A stretch of DNA of 64,000 nt from Nonomuraea glycinis (GCF_014646515.1 NZ_BMNK01000001.1:699692-763691); one strand, 5' to 3'. Shown: positions 17,347 to 28,603, counted from the stretch's first letter. The notes: generated by a model from the sequence alone, not told the origin. A program made the numbers and translations.

Positions 17347-18567
17347 ATGACTTCGTTGAGCAGCAGCAGGAAGCGGGCCCTGGTCGTGGGGCTCGGCGTC
17401 AGCGGCATCGCCACGGCGATCGGCCTCCGGCGCATCGGCTGGGAACCGGTGATCGTGGAAAGAGCGCCGGGCCGTCGATCGGGCGGTTACTTCGTCATGT
17501 TGTTCGGCGCCGGCCAGGCCGCGGCGCGGCGACTCGGCATTCTCGACGCACTCCCCGACCGATCGCCGTCCGGCTGCATCACCTACACGGTGGATCGCCA
17601 CGACGTCCGCCGACCCGGCCTGGGGTTCGGGGATCTGCCGGTCTCGCCGCGCATGATGCTCCGCGGCGACGTGGAACGGGCCGCGTTCGCCGCGCTCCCG
17701 GACGACGTGGAGATCCGCTACGCGACGACCCCCACCCACATCGAGCAGGACGCCGCCGGCGCCGAGGTGACGCTCGAACACGACGGTGGATCCGTGACCG
17801 AGCGATACGACCTCGTCGTGGGCGCCGACGGGCTGCGGTCCACGGTCCGGCGTCTCGTCTTCGGCCCGCACGACAGATTTCTGCACCGGCTCGGCTACAT
17901 GATCGCGGCGACGACGCTGCCTGGCCCGGTCGGCGGGCTCTCCCCGCACGAGGGGGCCTGTCTTCTCGAGACGGGCCGGGCCACGTGGGTCTTTCCGTTC
18001 GCCGACCACCCGCCCACCGTGCTCTTCTCCTACCGCACCGACGACGTCGACGCCGAGTTCATCGGCCCGCCCGCCGAACGGGTCCGCGCCGCGTACGGGC
18101 CCCAGCTCACGGGCCGGCTGCTCGGCGAGGCGCTCGACGCGCTCGACGCCACCGACGCGTTCCTGTTCGACTCGGTGGAGCAGCCCCGCATGGACACCTG
18201 GTCGCACGGCCGGGTCGTGCTGGTCGGCGACTCCGCCTGGTGCCCCAGCCTGTACGCCGCCATGGGGATCTCCGCCGGGCTCGCCGGAGCCGACCTGCTC
18301 GGCACCATGCTGCACCGTCACGCCGGCGACATCCGCGGCGCGCTGCACGCCTGGGAGGCACAGCTCCGCCCGCACATGTCCTACTACCAGGCCAACGGTG
18401 TCGAACAGCGGCATTTCTTCACCCCGGGCAACCAGCGGCAGATCGCCCTGCGGCCCCTCATCGCGCGCGGCCTCCAGCTCCCGGTGATCGGTAACGGCCT
18501 GCGCTCCCTGCGAAGCAACAACAGGTCCATCCGGGAAAGGGAGCTGGACATCGCCCACGTCGGCTGA
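17347..18567 (+). CDS. FAD-dependent monooxygenase (PHBH-like)
   Basis: 406 residues from ATG 17347 with GGAGGAAG upstream; a longer open frame upstream overlaps the broken oxidoreductase and is rejected. FAD-binding GXGXXG variant VVGLGVSGIATAIGL near residue 12, VVGADGLRSTVR (DG motif) around 155, and GRVVLVGDSAWCPS (GD motif) around 290. It hydroxylates or oxidises an unknown substrate with NAD(P)H. A 75-codon homologous C-terminal fragment lies at 54736-54963. Confidence 0.9.
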   Translation: MTSLSSSRKRALVVGLGVSGIATAIGLRRIGWEPVIVERAPGRRSGGYFVMLFGAGQAAARRLGILDALPDRSPSGCITYTVDRHDVRRPGLGFGDLPVSPRMMLRGDVERAAFAALPDDVEIRYATTPTHIEQDAAGAEVTLEHDGGSVTERYDLVVGADGLRSTVRRLVFGPHDRFLHRLGYMIAATTLPGPVGGLSPHEGACLLETGRATWVFPFADHPPTVLFSYRTDDVDAEFIGPPAERVRAAYGPQLTGRLLGEALDALDATDAFLFDSVEQPRMDTWSHGRVVLVGDSAWCPSLYAAMGISAGLAGADLLGTMLHRHAGDIRGALHAWEAQLRPHMSYYQANGVEQRHFFTPGNQRQIALRPLIARGLQLPVIGNGLRSLRSNNRSIRERELDIAHVG

Positions 18568-18610
18568 CAACGGCCAGGAAGTTCACTGTCGACAACCTTG
18601 GGGTGATTTG

Positions 18611-19501
18611 ATGCGTATTTCAGTGTTCGTAGATGAGATGGGGCCGTCGCTGGAGGCGGTCGTCGATCAGTTTCAGGGCGCGGCCAAGGCGGGCTTCGCG
18701 GGGGTGTGGGTGGGTCAGCGCACCGGCCGGGACGCGCTGACGACCCTGGCTGTGGCCGGGTGCCGGACGCCGGGGGTCGAGCTCGGTACGGCGGTGGTGC
18801 CTACCTATCCCCGGCACCCTCTGGTTCTGGCGGCGCAGGCGCTGACCGTGCAGGAGGTCGTGGGCGGGCGGCTCAGTCTGGGTCTGGGGGTCAGCCACCG
18901 GCACATCATCGAGGAGCAGTACGGGTATTCCTTCGACCGGCCCGCCCGTCACCTTCGTGAGTATCTGTCCGTGCTGGTTCCGCTGTTGCGGGGGGAGAGC
19001 GTCTCCTACGGGAGCGAGACGCTCACGGCCGTGGGTGCGGTCGACGTGGCGGTGGCCCCGCCGTCGGTGCTGGTCGGGGCGCTCGGTCCGGCGATGTTGC
19101 GGGTGGCCGGTGAGCTGGCCGATGGCACCGTCACGACCTGGGCCACCGCGTCCGCGCTCGCCGAGCACGTCGTGCCGGTGATCACCAAGGCGGCGGGCGC
19201 AAGGACGCCTCGCGTGGTGGCCAGCACCGTGGTCTGTGTCACCTCCCGCGAGGACGATCACCGGGCGTGGGTGACCGAGAACTTCGCGATGGTCGGGCAG
19301 CTGCCCGTCTACCGTGCCATGCTCGACCGCGGTCATGCCGCCGGCCCTCAGGACACGGTGATCATCGGCGACGAGGCCGTTGTCGAACGTCAGATCCGCC
19401 GGTTGTTCGACGCCGGCGCGACCGAGCTCGTGGCGGTGCTGCTCGGTTCCGAAGAGGAACAGGCCCGGACCACCGCACTCCTGGCCGCCCTGTCCGGATA
19501 G
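18611..19501 (+). CDS. LLM-class F420-dependent oxidoreductase
   Basis: 296 residues from ATG 18611. Bacterial-luciferase-like TIM barrel: MRISVFVDE start, GFAGVWVGQRTGRDALTTLA, ELGTAVVPTYPRHPLVLAAQALT, GGRLSLGLGVSH, and PPSVLVGALGPAMLRVAGELADG. Such proteins use F420 or FMN; F420 is common in actinobacteria. It follows the FAD monooxygenase closely and may belong to the same transcript. Confidence 0.9.
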   Translation: MRISVFVDEMGPSLEAVVDQFQGAAKAGFAGVWVGQRTGRDALTTLAVAGCRTPGVELGTAVVPTYPRHPLVLAAQALTVQEVVGGRLSLGLGVSHRHIIEEQYGYSFDRPARHLREYLSVLVPLLRGESVSYGSETLTAVGAVDVAVAPPSVLVGALGPAMLRVAGELADGTVTTWATASALAEHVVPVITKAAGARTPRVVASTVVCVTSREDDHRAWVTENFAMVGQLPVYRAMLDRGHAAGPQDTVIIGDEAVVERQIRRLFDAGATELVAVLLGSEEEQARTTALLAALSG

Positions 19502-19540
19502 GGCCGCCGGACCACCGCGCTCCTGGCCGCCCTGTTCGGA
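19465..19540. repeat. 34-bp duplication of the LLM gene 3' end
   Basis: 19465-19498 and 19507-19540 match at 32 of 34 positions. The first copy ends the LLM gene; the stop codon separates it from the second. Confidence 0.85.
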
Positions 19541-19601
19541 AAGGGGCCGTCTGACCGTTCACGTGCACGGCGGACACCACGCTTCGGGGCCGCGCCTCGG
19601 C

Positions 19602-20624
19602 TCAGGCGGGTGGGAGGCTGGGAGGTGCGGTGCTCTCGCGGACGATGAGTTCGGTGGCCAGCTCGACGCGGCTCTGGGACAGCGGCTCGCCCTGGCTCAG
19701 CGTCAGCAGCATCGAGGTGGCCGCGGCGGCCATCTCGGTGAAGGGCTGGCGGATGGTGGTCAGCGGCGGGATGGCCCACCGTACCGTCGGCAGGTCGTCG
19801 AAGCCGACCACGCTGAGATCGTCCGGGATGCGCAGGCCGAGCTGATGGGCCGCGTGGTAGGCGCCGATGGCCTGGCCGTCGTTCGTGGCGAAGATCGCGG
19901 TCGGCCGGTCGGGCAGGCGGAGCATGCGGTGGGACTCGGCCAGCCCGCGCTCGATGAAGAAGTCCCCTCGGCCGATCAGCTCGGGGTCGACGGGCAGGCC
20001 GGCCATGTCGAGGGCGGTCCGGTAACCGTCGAGCCGGGCCCGGCTGGCCAGCGCGGAGTCGGGCCCGGTGATGATGGCGATGCGGCGGTGCCCGAGCTCC
20101 AGGAGGTGGCGGGTGGCCGTGAGCCCGCCGTTCCAGTTGCCGGCGCCGACCGACGGGATGTTCCGCGCGGGGGCGCCGGCCGGATCCAGCAGGACCAGTG
20201 GGATCTCCGCGCGGGCGAGCTGTTCGTGCTGGGGCTCGGTCAGGCCGGAGAACACGGCTATCACACCGCTCGGGCGGTGCCGCAGCACGCGCTCCAGCCA
20301 GGCGTCCGCGGCGGCGCGGTCGCGGCGCAGATCCGATAACCCCACCGTGAGGTCGTGCTCACGCGCGACCTGCGCCACCCCTTTGGTGATCTCGACGGGA
20401 TACTCGCCCTCCAGCGCGTGGAAGACCAGCTCCACCAGGGCCGTCGGCGTGGAGCGGCGGCGCTGGCGGCGGTAGCCGTGCCGGCGGATGAGCTCCTCCA
20501 CGGCGGCGCGGGTTTCGGATGAGACCTCGGACCGGCCGTTCACGACCTTGGAGACCGTCGCGGTGGAAACGCCGGCCAGCTCGGCGAGCTGAGCAATGGT
20601 GAGACGGGACGACTCCGTGGTCAT
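19602..20624 (-). CDS. LacI-family regulator, probably of xylan/arabinoxylan genes
   Basis: 340 residues. HTH TIAQLAELAGVSTATVSKVVNGRSEVS (about 9-34), hinge, then a periplasmic-binding-like sugar domain (GVIAVFSGL, LLDPAGAP, IAIITGP, AIFATNDGQAIGA, SVVGFDDLP). The palindrome GTTAGCGCTAAC, typical of LacI operators, occurs 43 bp upstream of GH62 and again at 24302, so it likely represses the neighbouring glycosidases until a xylo- or arabino-oligosaccharide binds. Confidence 0.88.
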   Translation of the reverse strand: MTTESSRLTIAQLAELAGVSTATVSKVVNGRSEVSSETRAAVEELIRRHGYRRQRRRSTPTALVELVFHALEGEYPVEITKGVAQVAREHDLTVGLSDLRRDRAAADAWLERVLRHRPSGVIAVFSGLTEPQHEQLARAEIPLVLLDPAGAPARNIPSVGAGNWNGGLTATRHLLELGHRRIAIITGPDSALASRARLDGYRTALDMAGLPVDPELIGRGDFFIERGLAESHRMLRLPDRPTAIFATNDGQAIGAYHAAHQLGLRIPDDLSVVGFDDLPTVRWAIPPLTTIRQPFTEMAAAATSMLLTLSQGEPLSQSRVELATELIVRESTAPPSLPPA

Positions 20625-20648
20625 GGCGGCAGTCTAGTCACGCGGTGT

Positions 20649-20677
20649 GGGGCGGCCCGCAATGCCGGGGCCGCCCC
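20649..20677 (-). terminator. GC-rich hairpin after GH62
   Basis: GGGGCGGCCC (20649-20658) pairs perfectly with GGGCCGCCCC (20668-20677), 9-nt loop. It lies between the GH62 stop and the lacI start, separating the two minus-strand genes. Confidence 0.65.
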
Positions 20678-20711
20678 GAAACGGTGTCCGAGCCGGACCC
20701 GTGTCACGCCG

Positions 20712-22166
20712 TCAGCGCTGCAGCGTCAGCACGCCCGGCCGGTAGGGCAGGAGGCCGTAGTCGCCGCCGGAGCCGGGGTTGCGTCCCTGGTAGAGCAACT
20801 GCAGGTTGCAGGGATCGACGGTCATGGTCTGATCGGCGTTGCTGCGGACCAGTTCGCCGTGGCTGATGTCGTTGGTCCAGGTGGCGCCGCTGTTGGCCTT
20901 GCCGGCGAAGGGATTGCTCTCCGTCGCGGCCTGCGGGGTCCACGAACCGTTCAGGCTGGTGGCCGTGAACGAGCGGAAGTAGCGGCCCTGCGCGCCGATC
21001 GCCTCGACGAGCATGAGGTAGCGGTTCTGGCCCTGGAGCTTGTAGACCTGAACTCCTTCGAACAGGTTGTTCGTCGAATCGCTCATGATCACCGTCGAGG
21101 TCGTGCCGAAGCTGCCCGGGAAATTCCCGATGGGCATACTGGCCCGGTAGATCTTGCCGTTGTCCCCGGCGAAGAACAGGTACATGTTCGTGCCGTCACC
21201 GATGAGGGTCTGGTCGATGGGTCCCGTCCCGGAGCCGGAGATGCTTCCGGAGAAGAGCACCTGCTCCGATGACCAGCCGTTCGCGTTGGTGGGGTCGCTG
21301 GAGGTCCGGTAGGAGAAGGCGGTGCCGCCCCACTGGTAGGCGAGCACCCAGAGGTTCCTCGGGGCGAAGTAGAAGAGCGTGGGCGCGACGGTGGAGGCGG
21401 ACATCGTGTTCTGGCCGGCCGAGCCCATGTCGGACCAGTTGGTGAAGGGGCTGAAGTTCATCGAACCCCATCGCGTGCCCGTGTCGTGCGTCGTGGCGTA
21501 GACGAGATGCCTGCCGTTGTAGGGGGCGACGGTGAAGTCCTTGAGCGAGACCCAGCCCGACTTCGGGTTCGCCAGCGGGCCGGTGGACGTCCAGCGGTAC
21601 GTCGACGGCAGATCGCACGCACCGGGGTCGCCGCCGCCGCCGACCTGGACGAGTCGCCATTGCTGGTTGGCGCCGCCCCAGTCGTCATACTGGACGATGT
21701 TGGCGCCGTCGGCGGTGGAGGCGCCCTGGACCTCCAGGGCCTTGTTGCTGTGGCGCGAGATGAGCCGTACATGGCCGTCCGAGCTGTCGGCCGGCCGCCA
21801 CTGCTGGTTGGTGCCGTTGAGGTCGGCCCATTGCACGATCGCGCCGCCGTTGGCGGTGGAGAAGTTATGTACGTCCAGCACCTTGCCGGAGTGGCGGGAC
21901 GCGATGCGGTAATAGCCGCCGCCGGCGTCGACGAACCGCCATTGCTGCTGGTTCTGGTCGTTCCTGGTCCACTGGGTGATGCGGCCGCCGTCGGCGGTGG
22001 ACAGGTTGTACACGTCCAGGGCCTTGCCGCTGTTGCGGTTGACCAGGACGTACCAGGCGTTGGTGTCGATGGTGGCCGCATGGGCGGACTGCGCCTGAAG
22101 GGCGACGAACAGGCTCGCCAGTAAGGCGGCCACCGTCGCGAGGACGGCAAGGGGTCTGGATTTCAC
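20712..22166 (-). CDS. Secreted GH62 alpha-L-arabinofuranosidase with N-terminal CBM13
   Basis: 484 residues from GTG 22166, chosen because GGAG lies six bases upstream; an ATG at 22190 has none. Signal peptide [18 protein letters not shown]... ending AHA before ATIDTN. A ricin-type CBM13 module (about 30-160) has three QQW-type repeats. The GH62 domain (about 170-484) starts [18 protein letters not shown] and includes [25 protein letters not shown] and [14 protein letters not shown]62 enzymes remove arabinose side chains from arabinoxylan, opening it for the adjacent GH10 xylanase. Confidence 0.93.
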   Translation of the reverse strand: MKSRPLAVLATVAALLASLFVALQAQSAHAATIDTNAWYVLVNRNSGKALDVYNLSTADGGRITQWTRNDQNQQQWRFVDAGGGYYRIASRHSGKVLDVHNFSTANGGAIVQWADLNGTNQQWRPADSSDGHVRLISRHSNKALEVQGASTADGANIVQYDDWGGANQQWRLVQVGGGGDPGACDLPSTYRWTSTGPLANPKSGWVSLKDFTVAPYNGRHLVYATTHDTGTRWGSMNFSPFTNWSDMGSAGQNTMSASTVAPTLFYFAPRNLWVLAYQWGGTAFSYRTSSDPTNANGWSSEQVLFSGSISGSGTGPIDQTLIGDGTNMYLFFAGDNGKIYRASMPIGNFPGSFGTTSTVIMSDSTNNLFEGVQVYKLQGQNRYLMLVEAIGAQGRYFRSFTATSLNGSWTPQAATESNPFAGKANSGATWTNDISHGELVRSNADQTMTVDPCNLQLLYQGRNPGSGGDYGLLPYRPGVLTLQR

Positions 22167-22208
22167 CGTGTTCTCCGATTCACTGTTCATGGTCAGGAAA
22201 CAAGGCGC

Positions 22209-22220
22209 GTTAGCGCTAAC
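22209..22220. promoter_or_regulatory. LacI-type operator GTTAGCGCTAAC upstream of GH62
   Basis: Perfect 12-bp palindrome 43 bp upstream of the GTG start of the GH62 gene, with the CG centre typical of LacI-family sites. An identical copy lies at 24302-24313. Confidence 0.75.
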
Positions 22221-22261
22221 ATTCAAGCTCCGAACGGGCCTGCTTTCACGTTCCGAACGGG

Positions 22262-22295
22262 CCTTCCCTCGGCCTTTCGCGGGGCCGAGGGAAGG
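22262..22295 (-). terminator. Strong hairpin after GH10
   Basis: CCTTCCCTCGGCC (22262-22274) pairs perfectly with GGCCGAGGGAAGG (22283-22295), 8-nt loop. It follows the GH10 stop and precedes the GH62 promoter. Confidence 0.75.
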
Positions 22296-22347
22296 TGACA
22301 CCGTGGTGCGGCCGGGGCTCAGGCGTCGGGCGCACGGGAGGTGAAGC

Positions 22348-23850
<1,503 letters not shown>

Positions 23851-23979
23851 TCATGGGGACAGGAGTGCGCGGGACACACCCGCAGACCGAAGTCACGCCC
23901 CGGTGGGGACGCACATCGCGTCGGGGCGGCAGTCCCCCCGTGGCACCACCGAGCCGGTAGGGGAGATCACCTCGGGCCC

Positions 23980-24010
23980 TTAGTGTGGGAATCCCACCGA
24001 AAATTGTCAA
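23980..24010 (-). promoter_or_regulatory. GH10 promoter with overlapping palindrome
   Basis: On the minus strand TTGACA (24010-24005) is followed by CACACT at 17 bp or CACTAA at 19 bp. A perfect palindrome GTGGGA-A-TCCCAC (23985-23997) covers the -10 region and the spacer. About 150 bp of leader separates it from the GH10 start. Confidence 0.5.
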
Positions 24011-24019
24011 GGATGTAAT

Positions 24020-24134
24020 GAAAAGTTTCGGTGCCGTCCTATCCGGCTATGCCACGTATGCAGGCCAGGCACCCGGCTTGACAGCTTGAAACTTTCGGCC
24101 GAGTTTGCCGAGCCAAGGCTTGCATGAAAGTTTC
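24020..24134. promoter_or_regulatory. Cluster of GAAA(C/G)TTTC operators upstream of GH10
   Basis: Sites: GAAAAGTTTC (24020-24029, one base longer), GAAACTTTC (24088-24096) and TGAAAGTTTCA (24125-24135, perfect). Xylan genes in actinomycetes are known to carry CGAAA-N-TTTCG repeats bound by LacI-type repressors such as BxlR. The regulator for these sites is not obviously the adjacent LacI protein. Confidence 0.6.
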
Positions 24135-24301
24135 AGGCTGACGTTCCCGCTGATCGGCCGCGTTTCGACCCGATGATCCGAGATGAGCGCGCCGGGGCGC
24201 CACCGCCGCCGACCGGCTGCATGTTAAGGAGCTCTTGACAGTACGTTTCCGCCGCTTCTACCGGCGCCAGGCCCGAAGGGGGCTCGGCCGGTCGGCGGTT
24301 C

Positions 24302-24313
24302 GTTAGCGCTAAC
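24302..24313. promoter_or_regulatory. Second LacI-type operator GTTAGCGCTAAC
   Basis: Identical to 22209-22220, 473 bp upstream of GH10. It may act by looping or serve an upstream promoter for GH10. Confidence 0.55.
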
Positions 24314-25004
24314 AGTGGAGAGGTCAACCGATGCGGCGGCGTGAACCGCCTACGGGAAGGTGCGCGGGCAGCTGAGCCTGGGCGCGGCGCGGCCATGTCT
24401 CATAGTACGCAATGTGAACTCTTTGTTCATCATACGTAACGTCAACGCCCCTGTCTACGATCGAGTGAGGCCGCCGATAGGCGTCGGCGGGCCGGCGGGT
24501 CGTGGATCGTCCCTGGTCAACGCCGCCTTCTTGCGCTCCGTAGCCGCCGAGGCACGGGTAAGACCCACCCTGAGCGTCGGTGCGATGCCCCCTCGCGTCG
24601 TTCGGCATCCGATGTCAGGCGAGCGTGCCAGTCGAAGATCTCTCTGTGTTCGACATATGCAACCCTCCTTTCGCCATACGGAAGAATAATCAGAGTTTAT
24701 TCACCGCCTCGTCGAGAACGCCTGCAAGAGGCTTACATCCGTGGTCATAGGCCTGGAGAGAGGTGCGACGTCGTGATGGGACTCGCTCTTGACGTCGATG
24801 CTCCGTCACTTTATGTTCGTATTCCGCGCAGTGAGATCGTGAAATGAACAAAAATACGGAACCTCGTGGAGATGCGATGAGGAGCGATCCCCCGCCAGAA
24901 GCCGACGACAGCATCGAGCCCGGCGAGTAGAAGCACATCGCGTTGACCGTCCCTCGAGGTGCCGGCCTCGGCGCGACAACGCACTAGAGCGCAAGGAGTC
25001 ACCG
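24314..25004. other. Long gene-free region before the peptide-transport operon
   Basis: About 690 bp with no credible gene. It is more AT-rich than average. An imperfect inverted pair GTTCGTATT (near 24818) and AATACGGAAC (near 24853), and TGAAC-tcttt-GTTCA near 24416-24430, may be operators. A 28-codon frame starting at 24844 has no clear ribosome site or similarity and is not called. A proper AAGGAG precedes the permease gene at 25005. Confidence 0.5.
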
Positions 25005-25988
25005 ATGAAGGCAGGGCTTCTCCATTACGGCAGATTGCTGCTGTCGTCGTTCATTCTTTTCATCGTCGTCATCACGGTGCTGTTCTTCCTGCTCGAACTC
25101 GCACCCGGCGACCCGGTTCAGGCTCTCGTGGGCGACGTGCCGCTCACCGAGGAGTTCCGCGAGCGCATCATGGCGGCCTACGGCCTGGACAAGCCGCTCT
25201 GGGAGCGTTACCTGATCTACCTCGGCAACGTGCTCAGGGGTGACCTCGGATATTCGTTCGCCACCAACGCCGAGCCGGTCCTGGACATTATCCTCAGTCG
25301 TGCGGGCAACACGCTCGCCATCGCGATGCCCTCCTTCATCCTGTCCACCCTGGGCGGGATCGTGCTGGGATCGATCGCGGCCCGCACGCGGAAGCGCTGG
25401 CTCGACGGCGGCATCTCGGGCATCGCAGTCGGCCTGTTCTCCATTCCGAACTTCTGGTTCGGCATGTTGCTGATCATGGTGTTCTCGATCACGCTCGGCT
25501 GGCTGCCGACGCATGGCAAGAGCCCGTACGGCCAGCCAGGCATCTACTGGGAGTACATGGTGCTACCGATCATCACGATGGCCACCACCGAGCTGGCGTA
25601 CAAGGCCCGGATCGCGCGTTCGGCGGTGATCGAGTCGCTGGGGCAGGACTACATCGACACGGCGCGGTCGAAGGGACTGTCGTCGCGGCGGGTGCTGTGG
25701 CGGCACGCGCTGCCGAACGGCCTGCTGCCGCTGGTCACGGTCTCGGGCTACAGCCTGGGGTTCATCCTGGCGGGCTCCGTGCTCGTCGAGCGGGTGTTCG
25801 GCTGGCCGGGGATGGGGTTGCTGTTCGTCGACGCCATTGAACGGAAGAACAACATGGTCGTGCTCGGGATCACGATCATGCTCACCATCACGATCATCAT
25901 CGTCAACATCATCACTGACGTGATCTACGGGATCGTCGACCCCCGGCTCCGCGCCCGGCTCGCGCCCAAGCAGGAGGTGACGACATGA
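25005..25988 (+). CDS. Peptide-type ABC transporter permease (DppB family)
   Basis: 327 residues, six predicted membrane spans, AAGGAG upstream. The N-terminal LAPGDPVQALVGD and the EAA-like loop ARSAVIESLGQDYIDTARSKGLSSRRVLWRHALPN (residues about 205-240) are DppB hallmarks. First gene of the import operon; its stop overlaps the next start (ATGA). It forms the membrane channel with the DppC-type subunit. Confidence 0.94.
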   Translation: MKAGLLHYGRLLLSSFILFIVVITVLFFLLELAPGDPVQALVGDVPLTEEFRERIMAAYGLDKPLWERYLIYLGNVLRGDLGYSFATNAEPVLDIILSRAGNTLAIAMPSFILSTLGGIVLGSIAARTRKRWLDGGISGIAVGLFSIPNFWFGMLLIMVFSITLGWLPTHGKSPYGQPGIYWEYMVLPIITMATTELAYKARIARSAVIESLGQDYIDTARSKGLSSRRVLWRHALPNGLLPLVTVSGYSLGFILAGSVLVERVFGWPGMGLLFVDAIERKNNMVVLGITIMLTITIIIVNIITDVIYGIVDPRLRARLAPKQEVTT

Positions 25989-26908
25989 CCCGTCAGGAGA
26001 CACGTACGACAGGGCCGTCCTCGCCGGCGCCGGACGCGCGCACCGCCCCGCTCGCCGTGCGGGAACGTTCCCATGGCGGGCAGGGCGCGGCCTGGCGCGC
26101 GTTCCTGCGCCGGCCCTCCACCCTGGTGTTCCTCCCGCTCGTGATCATCTTCGTGCTCGTCGCGGTGATCGGTCCGTTCTTCGTGACCGACCCGGTGGCG
26201 ACCAGCTTCCCGAAGCTGCTCCCGCCCAGCGCGGAGCACCCGTTCGGCACCGACATGCTCGGCCGCGACTACCTCGCGCGCGTCGTCTACGGCGGGCAGA
26301 TCTCGCTGCTGGTGGGCTTCAGCGTCGCGGTGCTGTGCATGACGTTCGGGCTGATCGTCGGCGGCCTGGCGGGATACTTCGGCGGCTGGATCGACACCGC
26401 CATGGTCAAGATCGCCGAGTTCTTCCAGGTGCTCCCCGGCCTCGTGCTCGCGCTGGTCGCGGCGGCGGTGCTCGGCTCCAACATCGTCATCGTCGGCGCG
26501 CTGCTGGCGATCACGATGTGGCCCGGCGTCGGCCGCATCGTGCGGGCCGAGGCGATGCGGATCTCGAAGCTCGGCTACGTCGAGTCGCAGAAGGCGGCCG
26601 GTTTCCACAGCCTGCGCATCCTCTGGTCCGACGTGATCCCGAACGCCATGCCTCCCGTGCTCGTGGCCACGACCATGACCGTGGGGCGCGCGATCCTGAT
26701 CGAGTCCGGTCTGGCGTACATCGGGGTCGGCGACCCGAGCAACCCGAGCTGGGGCGGACTGCTGAACGAGGCGCAGTCCTACATGCGGGACAGCTGGTGG
26801 CTCGCTCTCCTGCCCGGCACCTGCATCTTCCTCGTCGTGCTCGCCGTCAACATGCTCGGCGACGCGCTCAACGACGCGTTCAACCCGACGATCGGGAGGG
26901 TCAAGTGA
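25985..26908 (+). CDS. Peptide-type ABC transporter permease (DppC family)
   Basis: 307 residues. Cytoplasmic Arg-rich N-terminus, first span at about 45-65, then HPFGTDMLGRDYLARVVYGGQISL, the DppC signature, and the cytoplasmic loop EAMRISKLGYVESQKAAGFHSLRILWSDVIPN. Starts in the ATGA overlap with the DppB gene and ends in GTGA overlap with the ATPase gene. Confidence 0.94.
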   Translation: MTRQETRTTGPSSPAPDARTAPLAVRERSHGGQGAAWRAFLRRPSTLVFLPLVIIFVLVAVIGPFFVTDPVATSFPKLLPPSAEHPFGTDMLGRDYLARVVYGGQISLLVGFSVAVLCMTFGLIVGGLAGYFGGWIDTAMVKIAEFFQVLPGLVLALVAAAVLGSNIVIVGALLAITMWPGVGRIVRAEAMRISKLGYVESQKAAGFHSLRILWSDVIPNAMPPVLVATTMTVGRAILIESGLAYIGVGDPSNPSWGGLLNEAQSYMRDSWWLALLPGTCIFLVVLAVNMLGDALNDAFNPTIGRVK

Positions 26909-27792
26909 ACGCTCCTCAAGACGAGGCGCCGCTGGTTTCGGTGGAAGGGCTCCAGGTCGTACTTCCGACAGGGGAGCGCAGCGAGGTCGAGGCGGTCCGG
27001 CGCGTGGACCTGGTGATCAGGGACGGTGAACGGGTCGGTGTCGTCGGGGAGTCCGGATCGGGGAAGTCCGTCACGGGACGATCCATCGCCGGACTGCTGC
27101 CGACCTCACCGCGGGTACGGGTGAACGGATCGATCCGCATCTCGGGGCAGGAGATGGTCGGCGCGCCGCCCGCGGCGTGGGACGAGATCCGGCGCAGCCG
27201 CGTGGGCATGATCTTCCAGGACCCGCTGACGTTCCTGAACCCGACGATGCGGGTCGGCAGGCAGGTCGCCGAGTCCATCCCGCCGGGCCGGGAAGGCGAC
27301 GGCTCCGCTCGGACCCGGGCGGTGCACCGGTTCCTGGAGCAGGCGGGTCTGGAGCGGCCCGAGCAGGTCGCCGCCAGGTTTCCGCACGAACTGAGCGGCG
27401 GGATGCGCCAGCGCGTGCTGATCGCGATCGCGATCGCCAAGCTCCCTGCTCTGATCATCGCCGACGAGCCGACGACGGCCCTCGACGTCACCGTCCAGCA
27501 GCGCGTGCTGAAGACCCTCGACACCACGGTCGCCGACCTGGGCACCTCCTTGATGCTGATCTCGCACGACCTCGCCGTCGTCGCGAACATGACCGACCGC
27601 ATCTACGTCATGTACGGCGGCCGCGTCGTCGAGGAGGGCGCCACCGAGCAGGTGCTGCACGAGCCACGGCACGCCTACACCCAAGCCCTGTTGCGCAGCG
27701 TGCGCAGCCTGACAGATGACGGCGTGGAGCTCTACTCCATATCGCCCGAGCTGCGGCGACAACTGGCCGAGGAGGCCGTCGATGCTTCTTGA
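26905..27792 (+). CDS. Peptide-type ABC transporter ATPase (DppD family)
   Basis: 295 residues from GTG 26905, overlapping the permease stop; longer upstream frame rejected because it covers dppC. Walker A GESGSGKS (about 49-56), Q-loop IFQDP, signature LSGGMRQRV, Walker B ALIIADEP, H-loop ISHDLAVV. The C-terminal segment HEPRHAYTQALL is the oligopeptide-type extension. It pairs with the next gene. Confidence 0.94.
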   Translation: MNAPQDEAPLVSVEGLQVVLPTGERSEVEAVRRVDLVIRDGERVGVVGESGSGKSVTGRSIAGLLPTSPRVRVNGSIRISGQEMVGAPPAAWDEIRRSRVGMIFQDPLTFLNPTMRVGRQVAESIPPGREGDGSARTRAVHRFLEQAGLERPEQVAARFPHELSGGMRQRVLIAIAIAKLPALIIADEPTTALDVTVQQRVLKTLDTTVADLGTSLMLISHDLAVVANMTDRIYVMYGGRVVEEGATEQVLHEPRHAYTQALLRSVRSLTDDGVELYSISPELRRQLAEEAVDAS

Positions 27793-28603
27793 GGCCAAGA
27801 ACGTCTCGAAGACCTTCCGGTCGGGACGGGGAACGGAGACGGTGCACGCCGTCCGGGACGCCACGCTGCGCGCCAGGCCGGGCGACTTCGTGGCGATCGT
27901 GGGGGAGAGCGGCAGCGGCAAGAGCACGCTGGCCCGCATCCTGCTCGACCTGATCCCACCCAGCTCCGGCGGGGTCGAGCTGGACGGAGTGCCGATCTCG
28001 GCGATGACGAAGAAGGAGCGCGTCCAGTACCGGCGCCACGTGCAGGCGGTGCTGCAGGACCCCGCGGGGTCGCTGAACCCCCGCAAGCGCGTCGAGCAGA
28101 CCGTCGGCGAGGTGATCCGGTTGCACCGCATCGCCACGACCCGCGTACAGGTGCGCGAGAAGGTTCGCGAGGCGCTGCACCTGGTCGGCCTGAACCCCGC
28201 CGAGGAGTTCCTCGACCGCTTCCCCCACGAGCTCAGCGGTGGTCAGCGCCAGCGCGTGCTCATCGCCAGGGCCGTCGCGCTGAATCCGCAGATCATCGTG
28301 GCCGACGAAGCCGTTTCCGCGCTCGACGCGTCGGTGAAGGCCGGCGTGCTGCGGGTCATGGCCGACCTGAAGGACCGGCTCGGCGTCGGCTACGTCTTCA
28401 TCACCCACGACCTCCCGGTCGTGCGGAAGGTGGCCGACTACGTCTATGTCATGCGATCGGGCGAGATCGTCGAAGAGGGCGCCAAGGAGGCCATCTTCGC
28501 CGACCCGTCGCACCCGTACACCCAGACCTTGCTGGCAGCCGCGCCGGTCCTGCACCGGGCGCGCTCCGATCGATCACTGGACAGCACGGCCCGCGAGGTC
28601 TGA
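27782..28603 (+). CDS. Peptide-type ABC transporter ATPase (DppF family)
   Basis: 273 residues from ATG 27782, overlapping the previous gene by 11 bp. Walker A GESGSGKS, Q-loop VLQDPAGSLNPRKRV, signature LSGGQRQRV, Walker B QIIVADEAVSALD, H-loop ITHDLPVV. Energises import with the DppD-type ATPase. Note VADEAVS instead of the commoner VADEPTS; the catalytic Glu is kept. Confidence 0.94.
   Translation: MLLEAKNVSKTFRSGRGTETVHAVRDATLRARPGDFVAIVGESGSGKSTLARILLDLIPPSSGGVELDGVPISAMTKKERVQYRRHVQAVLQDPAGSLNPRKRVEQTVGEVIRLHRIATTRVQVREKVREALHLVGLNPAEEFLDRFPHELSGGQRQRVLIARAVALNPQIIVADEAVSALDASVKAGVLRVMADLKDRLGVGYVFITHDLPVVRKVADYVYVMRSGEIVEEGAKEAIFADPSHPYTQTLLAAAPVLHRARSDRSLDSTAREV

Noticed and set aside
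24844..24930. Small frame upstream of the peptide-transport operon
   Set aside because: 28 codons including the stop, no ribosome site, no similarity; not enough to call.
24690..24938. Minus-strand frame of 82 codons in the gene-free region
   Set aside because: I looked for transposase or other homology in its C-terminal part and recognised none; no ribosome site.
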